Below, piece after piece: positions 7,349-15,598 of a stretch of 33,009 nucleotides of DNA; positions within the stretch are counted from its first letter, which is position 1, and each line of letters opens with the position of its first letter. The stretch is from NCBI GenBank assembly GCA_015709315.1, contig JACCQI010000030.1:1-33009 (forward strand), written 5' to 3'. The translations under genes were made by a program, and so were the position numbers. The stretch comes from Desulfovibrionaceae bacterium. Its GTDB lineage: Bacteria > Desulfobacterota > Desulfovibrionia > Desulfovibrionales > Desulfovibrionaceae. Under the pieces are notes generated by a model. That model was not told the DNA's origin. It made no database searches and worked only from the letters and a program-made list of their open reading frames with translations.

Positions 7349-7968
7349 TGGACATAAAGACCTTTCCCCTCGGCCCGCTCCAGACCAACTGCTACCTGCT
7401 GGCCGGAGAGACCGAGGCCGTGGTCATCGATCCGGGCGGAGACCCGGCGGTGCTGGTGAGCCACCTCGAAGACAACGGCCTCACCCTGACCCACATTCTG
7501 AACACGCACATGCACTTCGACCACACGGCGGGCAACCGCGCCCTTTCCGAAGCCACGGGCGCGCCGGTGCTTGCCGGCGAGAAGGACGCCTACCTGCTCG
7601 ACACCTGGCTCGGCCGGGGCGGGGACATGGGGTTGCCGCTCATCGAACCCTTCGACTGGCTGGACCTGGAGCCGGGCGTCCGGGCGTTCGCCGGGATGGA
7701 ATGTCGGATACTGCCCACGCCGGGCCACTCCGAGGGCAGCCTGACCTTCCACTTCCCGGAGATGAAAACGGCCTTCGTGGGCGACCTTATCTTCTATCGG
7801 TCCATCGGCCGCACCGACTTTCCCGGCGGCGACCTGGAGGTGCTCAAGAAGTCCGTCAGGGAGCATATCTTCACCATGCCCGACGACACCCTGCTGCTGT
7901 CCGGCCACGGGCCGGAGACCACGGTGGGCGACGAGAAAAACCACAACCCCTTCTTCGGAGCGTTCTGA
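7348..7968 (+). CDS. MBL-fold metallo-hydrolase (glyoxalase II-like)
   Basis: A 206-residue metallo-beta-lactamase-fold protein. It has the metal ligands THMHFDH (53-59), TPGHS (His at 127), Asp146 in FVGD, and SGHGPET (His at 187), together with the RTDFPGG segment (155-161) typical of hydroxyacylglutathione-hydrolase-like proteins. It probably hydrolyses a thioester or acts as a persulfide dioxygenase-like enzyme, but the short length (about 50 residues less than true GloB) leaves out the glutathione-binding C-terminal helices. So the substrate is likely not glutathione. The ATG is inside the preceding TGA (TGATG), and its own stop overlaps the next start in the same way. Confidence 0.88.
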   Translation: MDIKTFPLGPLQTNCYLLAGETEAVVIDPGGDPAVLVSHLEDNGLTLTHILNTHMHFDHTAGNRALSEATGAPVLAGEKDAYLLDTWLGRGGDMGLPLIEPFDWLDLEPGVRAFAGMECRILPTPGHSEGSLTFHFPEMKTAFVGDLIFYRSIGRTDFPGGDLEVLKKSVREHIFTMPDDTLLLSGHGPETTVGDEKNHNPFFGAF

Positions 7969-8207
7969 TGCCGGAACCGATCATCGTCGATATACGGGAC
8001 AAATGCTGAGGCGTGGGACTGGAGGTAGGTTGGTACCTCCGTTTCGCCAAGACGGACCGCATCGAGGCCCTGGTTTCGGCCAAGGGCGCGGAACAGGTGC
8101 GCCATGAGGGACACATCTTCACGGACTGGTCGTTCGCCTTTGAGGAGGTCGGCGACCACGTGCGGGCGGTGATGACCCGCAACAAACCGCTGTTCGACAA
8201 GGATTGA
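7968..8207 (+). CDS. Probable selenoprotein (UGA-encoded Sec14), TusA-like size and fold
   Basis: ATG at 7968 overlaps the preceding stop (TGATG). After 13 codons (MPEPIIVDIRDKC) there is TGA at 8007-8009. The same frame then stays open for 65 more codons to TGA at 8205-8207, giving a 79-residue protein with a Cys-Sec pair (C13-U14). Exactly 11 nt after the UGA is a perfect 7-bp hairpin with a GGU-containing loop, the geometry of a bacterial SECIS element. A predicted beta strand ends in Cys-Sec, then a helix, and the end reads FEEVGDHVRAVMTRN. This order resembles TusA/SirA-like proteins, where the catalytic Cys follows the first strand; the usual Pro after Cys is Gly here. A conventional gene caller would either miss it or start at GTG 8013. 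Neighbours are redox enzymes. Confidence 0.82.
8007..8040 (+). promoter_or_regulatory. Candidate bacterial SECIS element with UGA Sec codon
   Basis: UGA (8007-8009), an 11-nt spacer (8010-8020), stem GGAGGTA (8021-8027), loop GGTTGG (8028-8033), stem TACCTCC (8034-8040). In E. coli fdhF the SelB-binding mini-hairpin also begins 11 nt after the UGA and carries GGU in the loop. The hairpin lies inside the coding frame, as bacterial SECIS elements do. Confidence 0.8.
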
Positions 8208-8818
8208 ACGTGGACGAAGCCGTTATTTTCGCATGCAGCCACCGCCGGGGCGGCAACACGGACCGGGCGGCCGAGCTGCTGGCCGAGGGCGTGCGCGCGG
8301 CGGGCGGCCGGGCGGATATCCTCTACGTCCGCAATTTCAAGGTCATGCCCTGCATGGCCTGCGGGTACTGCGACGAGGCCGTTAACCGCCAAGGGCGCGA
8401 ACGGTGCGTGCTCGGCCCCGAGGACGACGCCCACCTCCTGTTCGAGCGGCTGTTCACGGCCCGGACCGCCCTGTTCGCCTCGCCCATATACTTCTATCAC
8501 CTGCCCTCCCAGTTCAAGACGTGGATCGACCGGAGCCAGCAGTTCTGGACGGCCCGGCAAACGGGCGAGCAGTGGGTGGCCGGGCTGCCGCAACGCACGG
8601 CCCGCGCGGTCCTGGCGGCCGGACGGCCCGAGGGGGCCAGGCTCTTCGACGGTGCGCTCCTGACGCTCAAGTATTTCCTGCACAACTTCAATATGCGCCT
8701 TGACGACCCGCTCACCCTGCGGGGCGTGGACGGCCGCGCCGACCTGGCCGGACGGGCCGACCTGGAAGAACGGATCGTTGATCTCGGCCGATCCGCCTGG
8801 GAATCGTCGCGGCAATGA
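8204..8818 (+). CDS. Flavodoxin-fold NAD(P)H-dependent FMN reductase with CxxCxxC motif
   Basis: A 204-residue protein of the NADPH-dependent FMN reductase / iron-sulfur flavoprotein-like family. The FMN-phosphate loop is SHRRGGNT (12-19), followed by MPCMACGYC (48-56) with Cys at 50, 53 and 56, and then ASPIYFYHLPSQFKTWIDRS (92-111), the family's FMN-binding SP-x-Y segment. It probably transfers electrons or reduces flavin or disulfide-type substrates in the cytoplasm. The start is TTG at 8204, overlapping the selenoprotein stop; GTG at 8210 is an alternative. It ends in an ATGA overlap with comF. Its Cys-rich centre and position directly after the Cys-Sec protein make it a candidate electron partner (inference). 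Confidence 0.87.
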   Translation: MNVDEAVIFACSHRRGGNTDRAAELLAEGVRAAGGRADILYVRNFKVMPCMACGYCDEAVNRQGRERCVLGPEDDAHLLFERLFTARTALFASPIYFYHLPSQFKTWIDRSQQFWTARQTGEQWVAGLPQRTARAVLAAGRPEGARLFDGALLTLKYFLHNFNMRLDDPLTLRGVDGRADLAGRADLEERIVDLGRSAWESSRQ

Positions 8819-9546
8819 TCCCAACCCTTCGAAAACTCGCCCGGCGGCTCGGCCTGGCGGACCGGCGCTGCCCGGTCTGCGGCGCGGTGGTCCACGATCC
8901 CGACGCCGCGTTCTGCCCCGGCTGCGCCCGCGACCTGGCCCCGCGCACGGGCGGCTACTGTCCGGGCTGCGGCCGCATGTCCGGCCGGGAGCAGGACCCG
9001 CCCACCCTGTGCCCGAAATGCCGCCGAAAGCCCCCGCCATGGTCCCGGCTCCACTTCCACGGCAGGTACGACGGCCCCCTGCGCGACCTGATACTGAGCT
9101 ACAAGTTCAACGGGTTCTTCGGCCACGCCCGGCTGCTGGCGGACCTGGCGGACCGGGCCTTCGGCAAGAACGGAGGACCTGTCCCGGACGTCATCGTGCC
9201 GGTGCCCCTGCATCGCCTACGGCTCGTCCGGCGCGGCTTCAACCAGTCCGCCGAGCTGTCCCGCATGCTCGCGAAGACCCTGCACAGGCCCGTGCTGAAA
9301 AACGGCCTTTCCAGAATCCGGTACACCGTGCCCCAGACCCGGCTCGACCGGCACGAGCGCCGGGCCAACATCAAGAACGCCTTCGCCGCCGACCCGGCGC
9401 AGGTGCGGGACAAGCGCGTGCTCCTGGTGGACGACGTGTACACCACCGGGTCCACCCTGCGCGAATGCGCCCGCACCCTGCAAAGGGCCGGGGCCGACGA
9501 GGTGGAGGCGCTGGTCCTGGCCAGGGCCCAGCGGAAACAGGATTGA
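8815..9546 (+). CDS. ComF family phosphoribosyltransferase-like protein
   Basis: A 243-residue ComF/GntX-type protein. An N-terminal zinc-binding region has four Cys pairs (CPVC at 19, CPGC at 34, CPGC at 49, CPKC at 66). A type I phosphoribosyltransferase domain follows, with PVPLHRLRLVRRGFNQ (129-144) and the PRPP loop VLLVDDVYTTGST (202-214). ComF proteins are linked to DNA uptake and replication-fork processes; the enzymatic reaction is not established. It is the last gene of the nitroreductase operon, overlapping the FMN reductase stop by 4 bases, and is followed by the rplU promoter. The association with the redox genes may be positional only. Confidence 0.9.
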   Translation: MIPTLRKLARRLGLADRRCPVCGAVVHDPDAAFCPGCARDLAPRTGGYCPGCGRMSGREQDPPTLCPKCRRKPPPWSRLHFHGRYDGPLRDLILSYKFNGFFGHARLLADLADRAFGKNGGPVPDVIVPVPLHRLRLVRRGFNQSAELSRMLAKTLHRPVLKNGLSRIRYTVPQTRLDRHERRANIKNAFAADPAQVRDKRVLLVDDVYTTGSTLRECARTLQRAGADEVEALVLARAQRKQD

Positions 9547-9616
9547 CGGTTGTTTGCATGCAATGGCGGCCCCTTGGCCGAGGGCAAAAAAAACGTAAAA
9601 AAGTGCGCTCCGGGAC

Positions 9617-9646
9617 TTGACTTATCCAGCTGGTTGCGGCTAAGTT
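9617..9646 (+). promoter_or_regulatory. Candidate sigma-70 promoter for rplU-rpmA
   Basis: TTGACT (9617-9622), an 18-base spacer, TAAGTT (9641-9646), about 30 bases before the rplU ATG. Pattern match only, but well placed after comF. Confidence 0.5.
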
Positions 9647-9676
9647 GCCTCCTCTTACGAATTGGAGGTTGACACT

Positions 9677-9988
9677 ATGTTTGCTATCATCGAGACCGGC
9701 GGGAAACAGTACCGCGTGGAAGAAGGTCTTGAATTCAATGTAGATCTTATGAAGGCCGATGCGGGCAACAGCCTGAGCATCGATGCCGTTCTCCTGGTTG
9801 ACTCGGACGGCGACACCAAGATCGGCGATCCCTACGTCAAAGGCGCCAAGGTCGATTGCGAAGTCCTGGGCCATACCCGCGGCAAGAAGGTCGTGGTCTT
9901 CCACAAGCTGTCCAAGAAGGACGCCCGCAAGACCCAGGGCCACCGCCAGGATTATACGCAACTGAAAGTCAAGTCCATCACGGCCTAA
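9677..9988 (+). CDS. rplU: 50S ribosomal protein L21
   Basis: A 103-residue L21 with the standard N-terminus MFAIIETGGKQYRVEEG and the C-terminal KKDARKTQGHRQDYTQLKV, where the GHRQ-x-Y-T signature binds 23S rRNA. An upstream in-frame codon would add five residues, but ATG 9677 has GGAGG at 9664-9668 and matches the family start. It is followed 21 bases later by rpmA, the universal rplU-rpmA pair, and then obgE, a conserved bacterial order. Confidence 0.98.
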   Translation: MFAIIETGGKQYRVEEGLEFNVDLMKADAGNSLSIDAVLLVDSDGDTKIGDPYVKGAKVDCEVLGHTRGKKVVVFHKLSKKDARKTQGHRQDYTQLKVKSITA

Positions 9989-10009
9989 CGGCCAGGAAGG
10001 GAGGATAAC

Positions 10010-10279
10010 ATGGCTCATAAGAAAGCTGGTGGTAGTTCCAGGAACGGACGCGACAGCGCCGGTCAGCGGCGGGGCGTAAAGCGCTTCGGCGGCCAGGAAG
10101 TGGCTGCCGGCAACATCCTCGTCCGTCAGCTCGGCACCAAATTCCATCCCGGCGAAGGCGTGGGCATGGGCAGGGACTACACCCTGTTCGCCCTGGTTGA
10201 CGGCGTCGTCAAGTACGAGAAGTACACCCGCAAAAAGGTCGTCAAGACCCGCGTTCACGTACTTCCCGCCGAGGCTTAG
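10010..10279 (+). CDS. rpmA: 50S ribosomal protein L27
   Basis: An 89-residue L27 beginning [20 protein letters not shown], the conserved flexible N-terminus that reaches the peptidyl-transferase centre. There is no Firmicutes-type cleavable extension. [18 protein letters not shown] is the family core. RBS GGGAGG is 8 bases upstream. The gene is followed by a strong terminator. Confidence 0.98.
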   Translation: MAHKKAGGSSRNGRDSAGQRRGVKRFGGQEVAAGNILVRQLGTKFHPGEGVGMGRDYTLFALVDGVVKYEKYTRKKVVKTRVHVLPAEA

Positions 10280-10304
10280 CCCTCGCGCCACACGCATTTT
10301 AGCC

Positions 10305-10345
10305 GGGCAGGGGGTAGACGCCGATCTACCCCCTGCCCGTTTTTT
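10305..10345 (+). terminator. Rho-independent terminator after rpmA
   Basis: GGGCAGGGGGTAGA (10305-10318) pairs perfectly with TCTACCCCCTGCCC (10325-10338) around a 6-base loop, followed by GTTTTTT. The 14-bp GC-rich stem with T-run separates rplU-rpmA from obgE. Confidence 0.93.
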
Positions 10346-10422
10346 GCGTTCAGGCCGCAAAGGGCGGGCATCGCGCTCCCCATTGCCGACGCTTGCGGGC
10401 AAACCAGGTTTAAGGAAACGAT

Positions 10423-11469
<1,047 letters not shown>

Positions 11470-11515
11470 CTCCAACTTCTTGCCCGCCCTCCGTAGATGG
11501 AGTAGGGTGCGCTGC

Positions 11516-12676
11516 ATGACGAATTTCGCGATCAACAGGAACAGCGTGCTCGCCTCGCTCAAGCGCGTGGTGGTCAAGGTCGGTTCCGCCGTCATCACCA
11601 CCGGCGACGGGCTGAACGCGGACGCCCTGAACCGTCTGGCGGACCAGCTCTGTGCCCTGCGCGAGCGTTCCGTGGACGTGATCCTGGTCTCGTCCGGGGC
11701 CGTGGCCGCCGGACGCCAGCGCATCTTCGAACGCACCTGCCGCCGCCGAAAGGGCCAAAAGGACATGGCCTCGCGCCAGGCCGCGTCCGCCGTGGGCCAG
11801 GGCCGCCTGATGCACGACTATGACGAGGCGTTCGCCCGCCACGGCGTGGTCACCGCCCAGGTCCTGCTCACCCGCAGCGGCCTCAAGGACCGCGAGCGCT
11901 TCCTCAACGCGCGCAACACCATGGAGCGGCTGCTCGAATGGGGCGTCATCCCCATCGTCAACGAAAACGACACCGTGTCCACCCATGAGCTGGAGTTCGG
12001 CGACAACGACACTCTCGGGGCCATGTGCGTGGGGTTGACCGGGGCGGACCTGTTCATCAGCCTGACCTCGGCCGACGGCGTGTACGACGGGAACCCGGAC
12101 ACCAACCCGGACGCCCGCCCCATGCCGACCATCGACAACATCTGCGACCTGGACATCGAGTCCATGTGCGACGGCAAGACCTCGGTGGGCACCGGCGGCA
12201 TGTACTCCAAGCTCCGGGCCGCGCGCCGCGCCTCCCAGCTCGGCGTGCCGACCTTCATCGTGTCCGGCAAGGGCGAATTCGACATTCTGGACGCCCTGGG
12301 GAGCGAGGACCGGGGTACCCTGGTCCTGCCCCGCAAGGACACGGTCTCCAGCAAGAAATTCTGGCTCGCCTACCACGACGATCCCGCCGGTTCCATCCAG
12401 GTGGACAACGGCGCTGCGGGCGCCCTGCTCCGCAAGGGCAAGTCGCTCCTGCCCATCGGCATCCGGGGGGTGACCGGCTGCTTCGAGCGCGGGGCCCTGG
12501 TCTTCATCACCACCCTGGAAGGCGAGGAACTGGGCGTGGGCATCTCCAATTTCTCGGCGGACGAGCTTGACCGCATCAAGGGCATGCACACCGACGAACT
12601 GGCCGGGGTCCTCGGTCCCCTGCCCTTCGGCGAGGCGGTACACCGCGACAACATGCTCCTGGACGCGGCCATCTAG
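11516..12676 (+). CDS. proB: Glutamate 5-kinase
   Basis: A 386-residue proline-biosynthesis enzyme that phosphorylates glutamate to gamma-glutamyl phosphate. The amino-acid-kinase domain has VVVKVGSAVIT near the N-terminus, SSGAVAAGRQ, NENDTVSTHELEFGDNDTL, and LTSADGVYDGNP. A C-terminal PUA domain (about 290-386) is present, as in full-length bacterial ProB. ATG 11516 is chosen because the kinase fold begins directly after it; the frame extends further upstream without family features. The proA partner is not in the window. The MFS gene starts on the base after the stop codon. Confidence 0.96.
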   Translation: MTNFAINRNSVLASLKRVVVKVGSAVITTGDGLNADALNRLADQLCALRERSVDVILVSSGAVAAGRQRIFERTCRRRKGQKDMASRQAASAVGQGRLMHDYDEAFARHGVVTAQVLLTRSGLKDRERFLNARNTMERLLEWGVIPIVNENDTVSTHELEFGDNDTLGAMCVGLTGADLFISLTSADGVYDGNPDTNPDARPMPTIDNICDLDIESMCDGKTSVGTGGMYSKLRAARRASQLGVPTFIVSGKGEFDILDALGSEDRGTLVLPRKDTVSSKKFWLAYHDDPAGSIQVDNGAAGALLRKGKSLLPIGIRGVTGCFERGALVFITTLEGEELGVGISNFSADELDRIKGMHTDELAGVLGPLPFGEAVHRDNMLLDAAI

Positions 12677-13843
12677 ATGCGGAAGCTGTATCGCGACAAA
12701 AATCTCCAACTCGTCTTCGGCGTGACGCTGATGGCGGTACTCGGCGTGTCCTCCATCATCCCGGCCCTGCCGGACATCATGGAAGGGCTTTCCTTCACCC
12801 CGGCCACCATCGGGCTGACCATCGCGGTCTTCACCCTGCCCGGCGTGCTCTTCGCGCCCGTAATGGGCGTGCTGGCCGACAGGCTGGGCCGCAAGGTGGT
12901 CCTGGTCCCGTCCCTGTTCATATTCGGCGGATTCGGGTTCGCCTGCTTCTTTGCCCAGTCCATCCCCCAACTGCTCGCGCTCCGCTTCTGCCAGGGCGTG
13001 GGCGCGGCCCCGCTGGGCGTGCTCTACGGCACCATCATCGGCGACATCTACGAAGGCCGCGAACGCGGCCAGGCCATGGGCTACAACGCCTCGGTCCTGG
13101 CCCTGGGCACGGCGGGCTACCCGGCCATCGGCGGCTTCCTGGCCCTGCTCGGCTGGAACTGGCCGTTCATCCTGCCCCTGGTAGCCATCCCGCTCGGGCT
13201 GGTCATCTCGACGACCATGGATACCCCGGAACCGCGCATCACCGGCAGCCTCCGGCAATATCTGTCCTCGGCCCTGGCCCAGATGAAGTCCCGGCAGGCG
13301 CTCTGCCTGTTCGCCACCACGCTGCTGACCTTCGTCATCCTGTACGGCCCCATCATCACCTACCTGCCGATCCTGCTCGACGTCCGGTTCCAGGCATCGC
13401 CCGCCGCCATCGGCATGATCTTCCTGGTGGCCTCGGGCTTCACCGGGGTGGCCTCGTTCCAGCTCGGCAGGCTGGCGGAAAGACTCGGCCAGAAGACCCT
13501 GCTCGCAGCGGCCGCCGTCTTCTACGCCCTGTGCATGCTGCTCACGCCCAACGCTCCGGGCCTGTGGCAGGTGATCCCGCCCGTGATCTGCTTCGGCCTG
13601 GCCCAGGGGCTGAACATCCCCACCGTGATGACCATGCTGACCACCATCGCGCCCATGGAACAGCGCGGCGCATTCATGGCCGCCAACGGGTTTCTCCTGC
13701 GCCTGGCCCAGACCGTGGCCCCCCTGCTCATGGGCGCGCTCTACGCCCTGTTCGGCATGGAGGCCGTCTACCTCGGCGGCCTGGTCTGCTCCATCGTCAT
13801 CCTTTACCTGGCACTGTTTTGCATACGGAACATCAAATCATGA
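12677..13843 (+). CDS. MFS transporter, DHA1-like drug/metabolite efflux
   Basis: A 388-residue major facilitator superfamily protein with 12 predicted membrane helices. The motif-A loop GVLADRLGRKVVLVPSL lies between helices 2 and 3. FCQGVGAAPLGVLYGTIIGDIYEGRERGQAMG, in the region of helices 4-5, resembles the drug:proton antiporter (DHA1) signature. The start codon abuts the proB stop, indicating an operon. The substrate is unknown; proximity to proB does not by itself imply proline export. Confidence 0.88.
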   Translation: MRKLYRDKNLQLVFGVTLMAVLGVSSIIPALPDIMEGLSFTPATIGLTIAVFTLPGVLFAPVMGVLADRLGRKVVLVPSLFIFGGFGFACFFAQSIPQLLALRFCQGVGAAPLGVLYGTIIGDIYEGRERGQAMGYNASVLALGTAGYPAIGGFLALLGWNWPFILPLVAIPLGLVISTTMDTPEPRITGSLRQYLSSALAQMKSRQALCLFATTLLTFVILYGPIITYLPILLDVRFQASPAAIGMIFLVASGFTGVASFQLGRLAERLGQKTLLAAAAVFYALCMLLTPNAPGLWQVIPPVICFGLAQGLNIPTVMTMLTTIAPMEQRGAFMAANGFLLRLAQTVAPLLMGALYALFGMEAVYLGGLVCSIVILYLALFCIRNIKS

Positions 13844-14034
13844 AAACCAGCTCTAATACTCGCCCCCCGGCAGTCGATAAGACGGGCATGAACGGAATCA
13901 AGCAACGGCTCCAGCACCGCCTCAACCCGCTGCACCTCTATTGCAGGCTGCGTTCGCTGGGCATGCCCCACACCGCCGCCGCCCGGCTGTCCCGCTGTTA
14001 TGAGCGGGCGCTCTACCGGCTCGTTCTGGCCTGA
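13840..14034 (+). CDS. Small basic protein (64 aa), coupled to MFS gene
   Basis: The ATG overlaps the MFS stop (ATGA at 13840-13843). The product is Arg/His-rich, with a central amphipathic stretch LHLYCRLRSLGMPHTAAARL followed by SRCYERALYRLVLA, two Cys residues and no membrane segment. I recognise no family. The overlap and codon use support a real gene. A role with the transporter is possible but unsupported. Confidence 0.6.
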   Translation: MKTSSNTRPPAVDKTGMNGIKQRLQHRLNPLHLYCRLRSLGMPHTAAARLSRCYERALYRLVLA

Positions 14035-14125
14035 TCCTCCCTGTGCCGATTTGATGGCAAATTCCCTCCCCTTGTGTACCGGACGCGGTTGTGGAATCGT
14101 GCCTAACGGCATAGGGAGGGAACAT

Positions 14126-14899
14126 ATGCGGGTATACTTGGGATTCGACGACACCGACGACCGCGACGCGGTCATGGGAACCGGACGGCTGGTCCGTGAA
14201 TTCGGCGGCAAGCTGCCCGGGGCGTCCACCCTGGTCGGCATCGTCAGGCACCAGTTGCCCCGCCTGGAATCCATTCCCTACACTTCCAACAACAGCTCGG
14301 CCTGCGCCATCATCGACCTGGACCCGGAATGCACGCTGGAAACGCTGCGCGACCGGGCCGTGGCGCACCTCGACGCCCTGTGCGCGCCCGGCAGCGATCC
14401 GGGCCTGTGCCTGGCCCCGGAAACCGCGGTGACCGGCGACATGGTCGCATTCGGCCGGCAGGCCACGGGCGTGCGCCTGACCCAGCAACAGGCCATGGAC
14501 ACGGCCCGGTCCGTGGAACTGTATGGCTTGGGGGGCACCAATGACGGCATCATCGGCGCGCTGGCCGCAGTGGGCCTGACAAAGCACGGCTGGTGCGGAC
14601 GCTTCATCGAATACGGACGGCTGCGCGACCTGCCGCCCGCCTTGTCCGTGCGCGAGCTGAACGACGCGGGCATCGCCGTGGTCTCGGTGGACCGGGACCC
14701 GCTGGTCCCCCTGCCGGACGACGCGATCACGGACGCGGCCTGGCTCCGTCCCTCGCTGTGGGACGGCAGGCCCGTGCTCCAGGTGAAGCGCCTGGCGGAC
14801 GGCGTCTGGACCCCGGCCCACGGCAAGCGCGGCAGGCACAATGCTCCGGGGGCGCACCCGGAAAAGCCGTCGGCTACCCTTTCCTGTAGCGCGCGATAA
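14126..14899 (+). CDS. TiaS-like domain protein (tRNA-Ile2 agmatinylcytidine synthetase N-terminal homologue)
   Basis: A 257-residue protein matching the first two domains of TiaS, the archaeal enzyme that attaches agmatine to C34 of tRNA-Ile2. It has the kinase-like FDDTD signature (7-11), VRHQLPRLESIPYTSNNSSA, aligned with the family's IPYKTRGNAA segment, and in the second domain ELYGLGGTNDGIIGALAAVG, aligned with the GxGGxxGxIGALAAIG motif. The OB-fold and zinc ribbon that bind the tRNA anticodon in TiaS are absent. Bacteria normally use TilS and lysidine, so this stand-alone protein probably has another substrate. RBS AGGGAGGG lies just upstream of ATG 14126. The 3' end overlaps the convergent padR gene by 26 bases. 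Confidence 0.75.
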   Translation: MRVYLGFDDTDDRDAVMGTGRLVREFGGKLPGASTLVGIVRHQLPRLESIPYTSNNSSACAIIDLDPECTLETLRDRAVAHLDALCAPGSDPGLCLAPETAVTGDMVAFGRQATGVRLTQQQAMDTARSVELYGLGGTNDGIIGALAAVGLTKHGWCGRFIEYGRLRDLPPALSVRELNDAGIAVVSVDRDPLVPLPDDAITDAAWLRPSLWDGRPVLQVKRLADGVWTPAHGKRGRHNAPGAHPEKPSATLSCSAR

Positions 14900-15218
14900 A
14901 GGCGTCGAGCCTGTCCCGCTGCTGCTCCATGTGCTCGATCCACATCCCCAGCACCTCCTCGCCCTCCGGGGTGATGGAGTAGACCCGCTTGGCCGGGCCG
15001 TCGCCCTCGGCGTCCCACGTCGAGGTGACCAGCCCCTCCTCGTCCATCTGGCGCAGATGGCGGTAGACCATGCCCGGAGGCGCGTCGCCGCTCAAAAATC
15101 CGTATTCGCCGATGGCGCTTATCAACGGATAGCCGTAGTTCGGCCCCTCCCTCAGGGCCATCAACAGGGAAGGCTGCATGTAGCGTTGTTTTTTCTCGCC
15201 GCCGACTTTTCTTGACAT
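14874..15218 (-). CDS. PadR family transcriptional regulator
   Basis: A 114-residue PadR-type winged-helix regulator. The core reads LLMALREGPNYGYPLISAI, then the wing PPGMVYRHLRQMDEEGLVTS and KRVYSITPEGEEVL, then a C-terminal dimerisation helix (MWIEHMEQQRDRLDAFIARYRK). PadR proteins usually repress a neighbouring gene in response to a small ligand. It is transcribed away from the small protein gene at 15310; the 91-base AT-rich spacer with ATAT-rich dyads is the likely operator region. Confidence 0.88.
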   Translation of the reverse strand: MSRKVGGEKKQRYMQPSLLMALREGPNYGYPLISAIGEYGFLSGDAPPGMVYRHLRQMDEEGLVTSTWDAEGDGPAKRVYSITPEGEEVLGMWIEHMEQQRDRLDAFIARYRKG

Positions 15219-15309
15219 GACCTGTATTCCTTTCTTGACTATATGTGCTTAGTGGATATATAAACAATATACACCAATGTCCTTCAAGGCACAAGCAAAG
15301 GAGACCGAT

Positions 15310-15519
15310 ATGAAGATATTCGTCAGGGAACGCAGGCGTTCCGACAGAGGCAACCAGCGGCCGCGCTATCGCGTGGTCGGCGTGCAGGGCGGCGATCTCA
15401 AGATCTACGTCAAGCGCATCCGCAAGTGCGAGCTGGAAGAGATTGCCGAGAACACCGGGGCCGAGGTCGTGTATCTCCCCCGCGACGGCGAAGGCAAGGG
15501 CGGCGGCAAGACCGAATGA
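15310..15519 (+). CDS. Small basic conserved-looking protein (69 aa)
   Basis: A 69-residue cytoplasmic protein, Arg/Lys-rich in the first two thirds (MKIFVRERRRSDRGNQRPRY), with predicted beta strands VVGVQGGDLKIYVKRI, a helix CELEEIAENTGAEVVYL and a Gly/Lys tail. ATG 15310 has AAGGAG at the right distance; a longer frame from 15277 has none. No family recognised. It is divergent from the PadR gene, so it is a plausible target of that regulator, and is followed by a strong terminator. Confidence 0.7.
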   Translation: MKIFVRERRRSDRGNQRPRYRVVGVQGGDLKIYVKRIRKCELEEIAENTGAEVVYLPRDGEGKGGGKTE

Positions 15520-15541
15520 CCGCATCCGTCCGTCCACAGAC

Positions 15542-15574
15542 AAAAGGCCGGGAGCACACTGCTCCCGGCCTTTT
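15542..15574 (+). terminator. Bidirectional rho-independent terminator
   Basis: AAAAGGCCGGGAGC (15542-15555) pairs perfectly with GCTCCCGGCCTTTT (15561-15574) across a 5-base loop. With A-run and T-run on either side it can stop both the small gene at 15310 and the converging molybdenum-storage gene. Confidence 0.92.
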
Positions 15575-15598
15575 GCGTTGCCGCCTTTCCTATCCCTT

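Noticed and set aside
8013-8207. Independent 64-residue ORF starting at GTG 8013
   Set aside because: It has no own ribosome binding site. The GTG lies directly after the UGA in the spacer before the hairpin, and the overlapping ATG at 7968 with a continuous frame explains it better as the C-terminal part of a selenoprotein.
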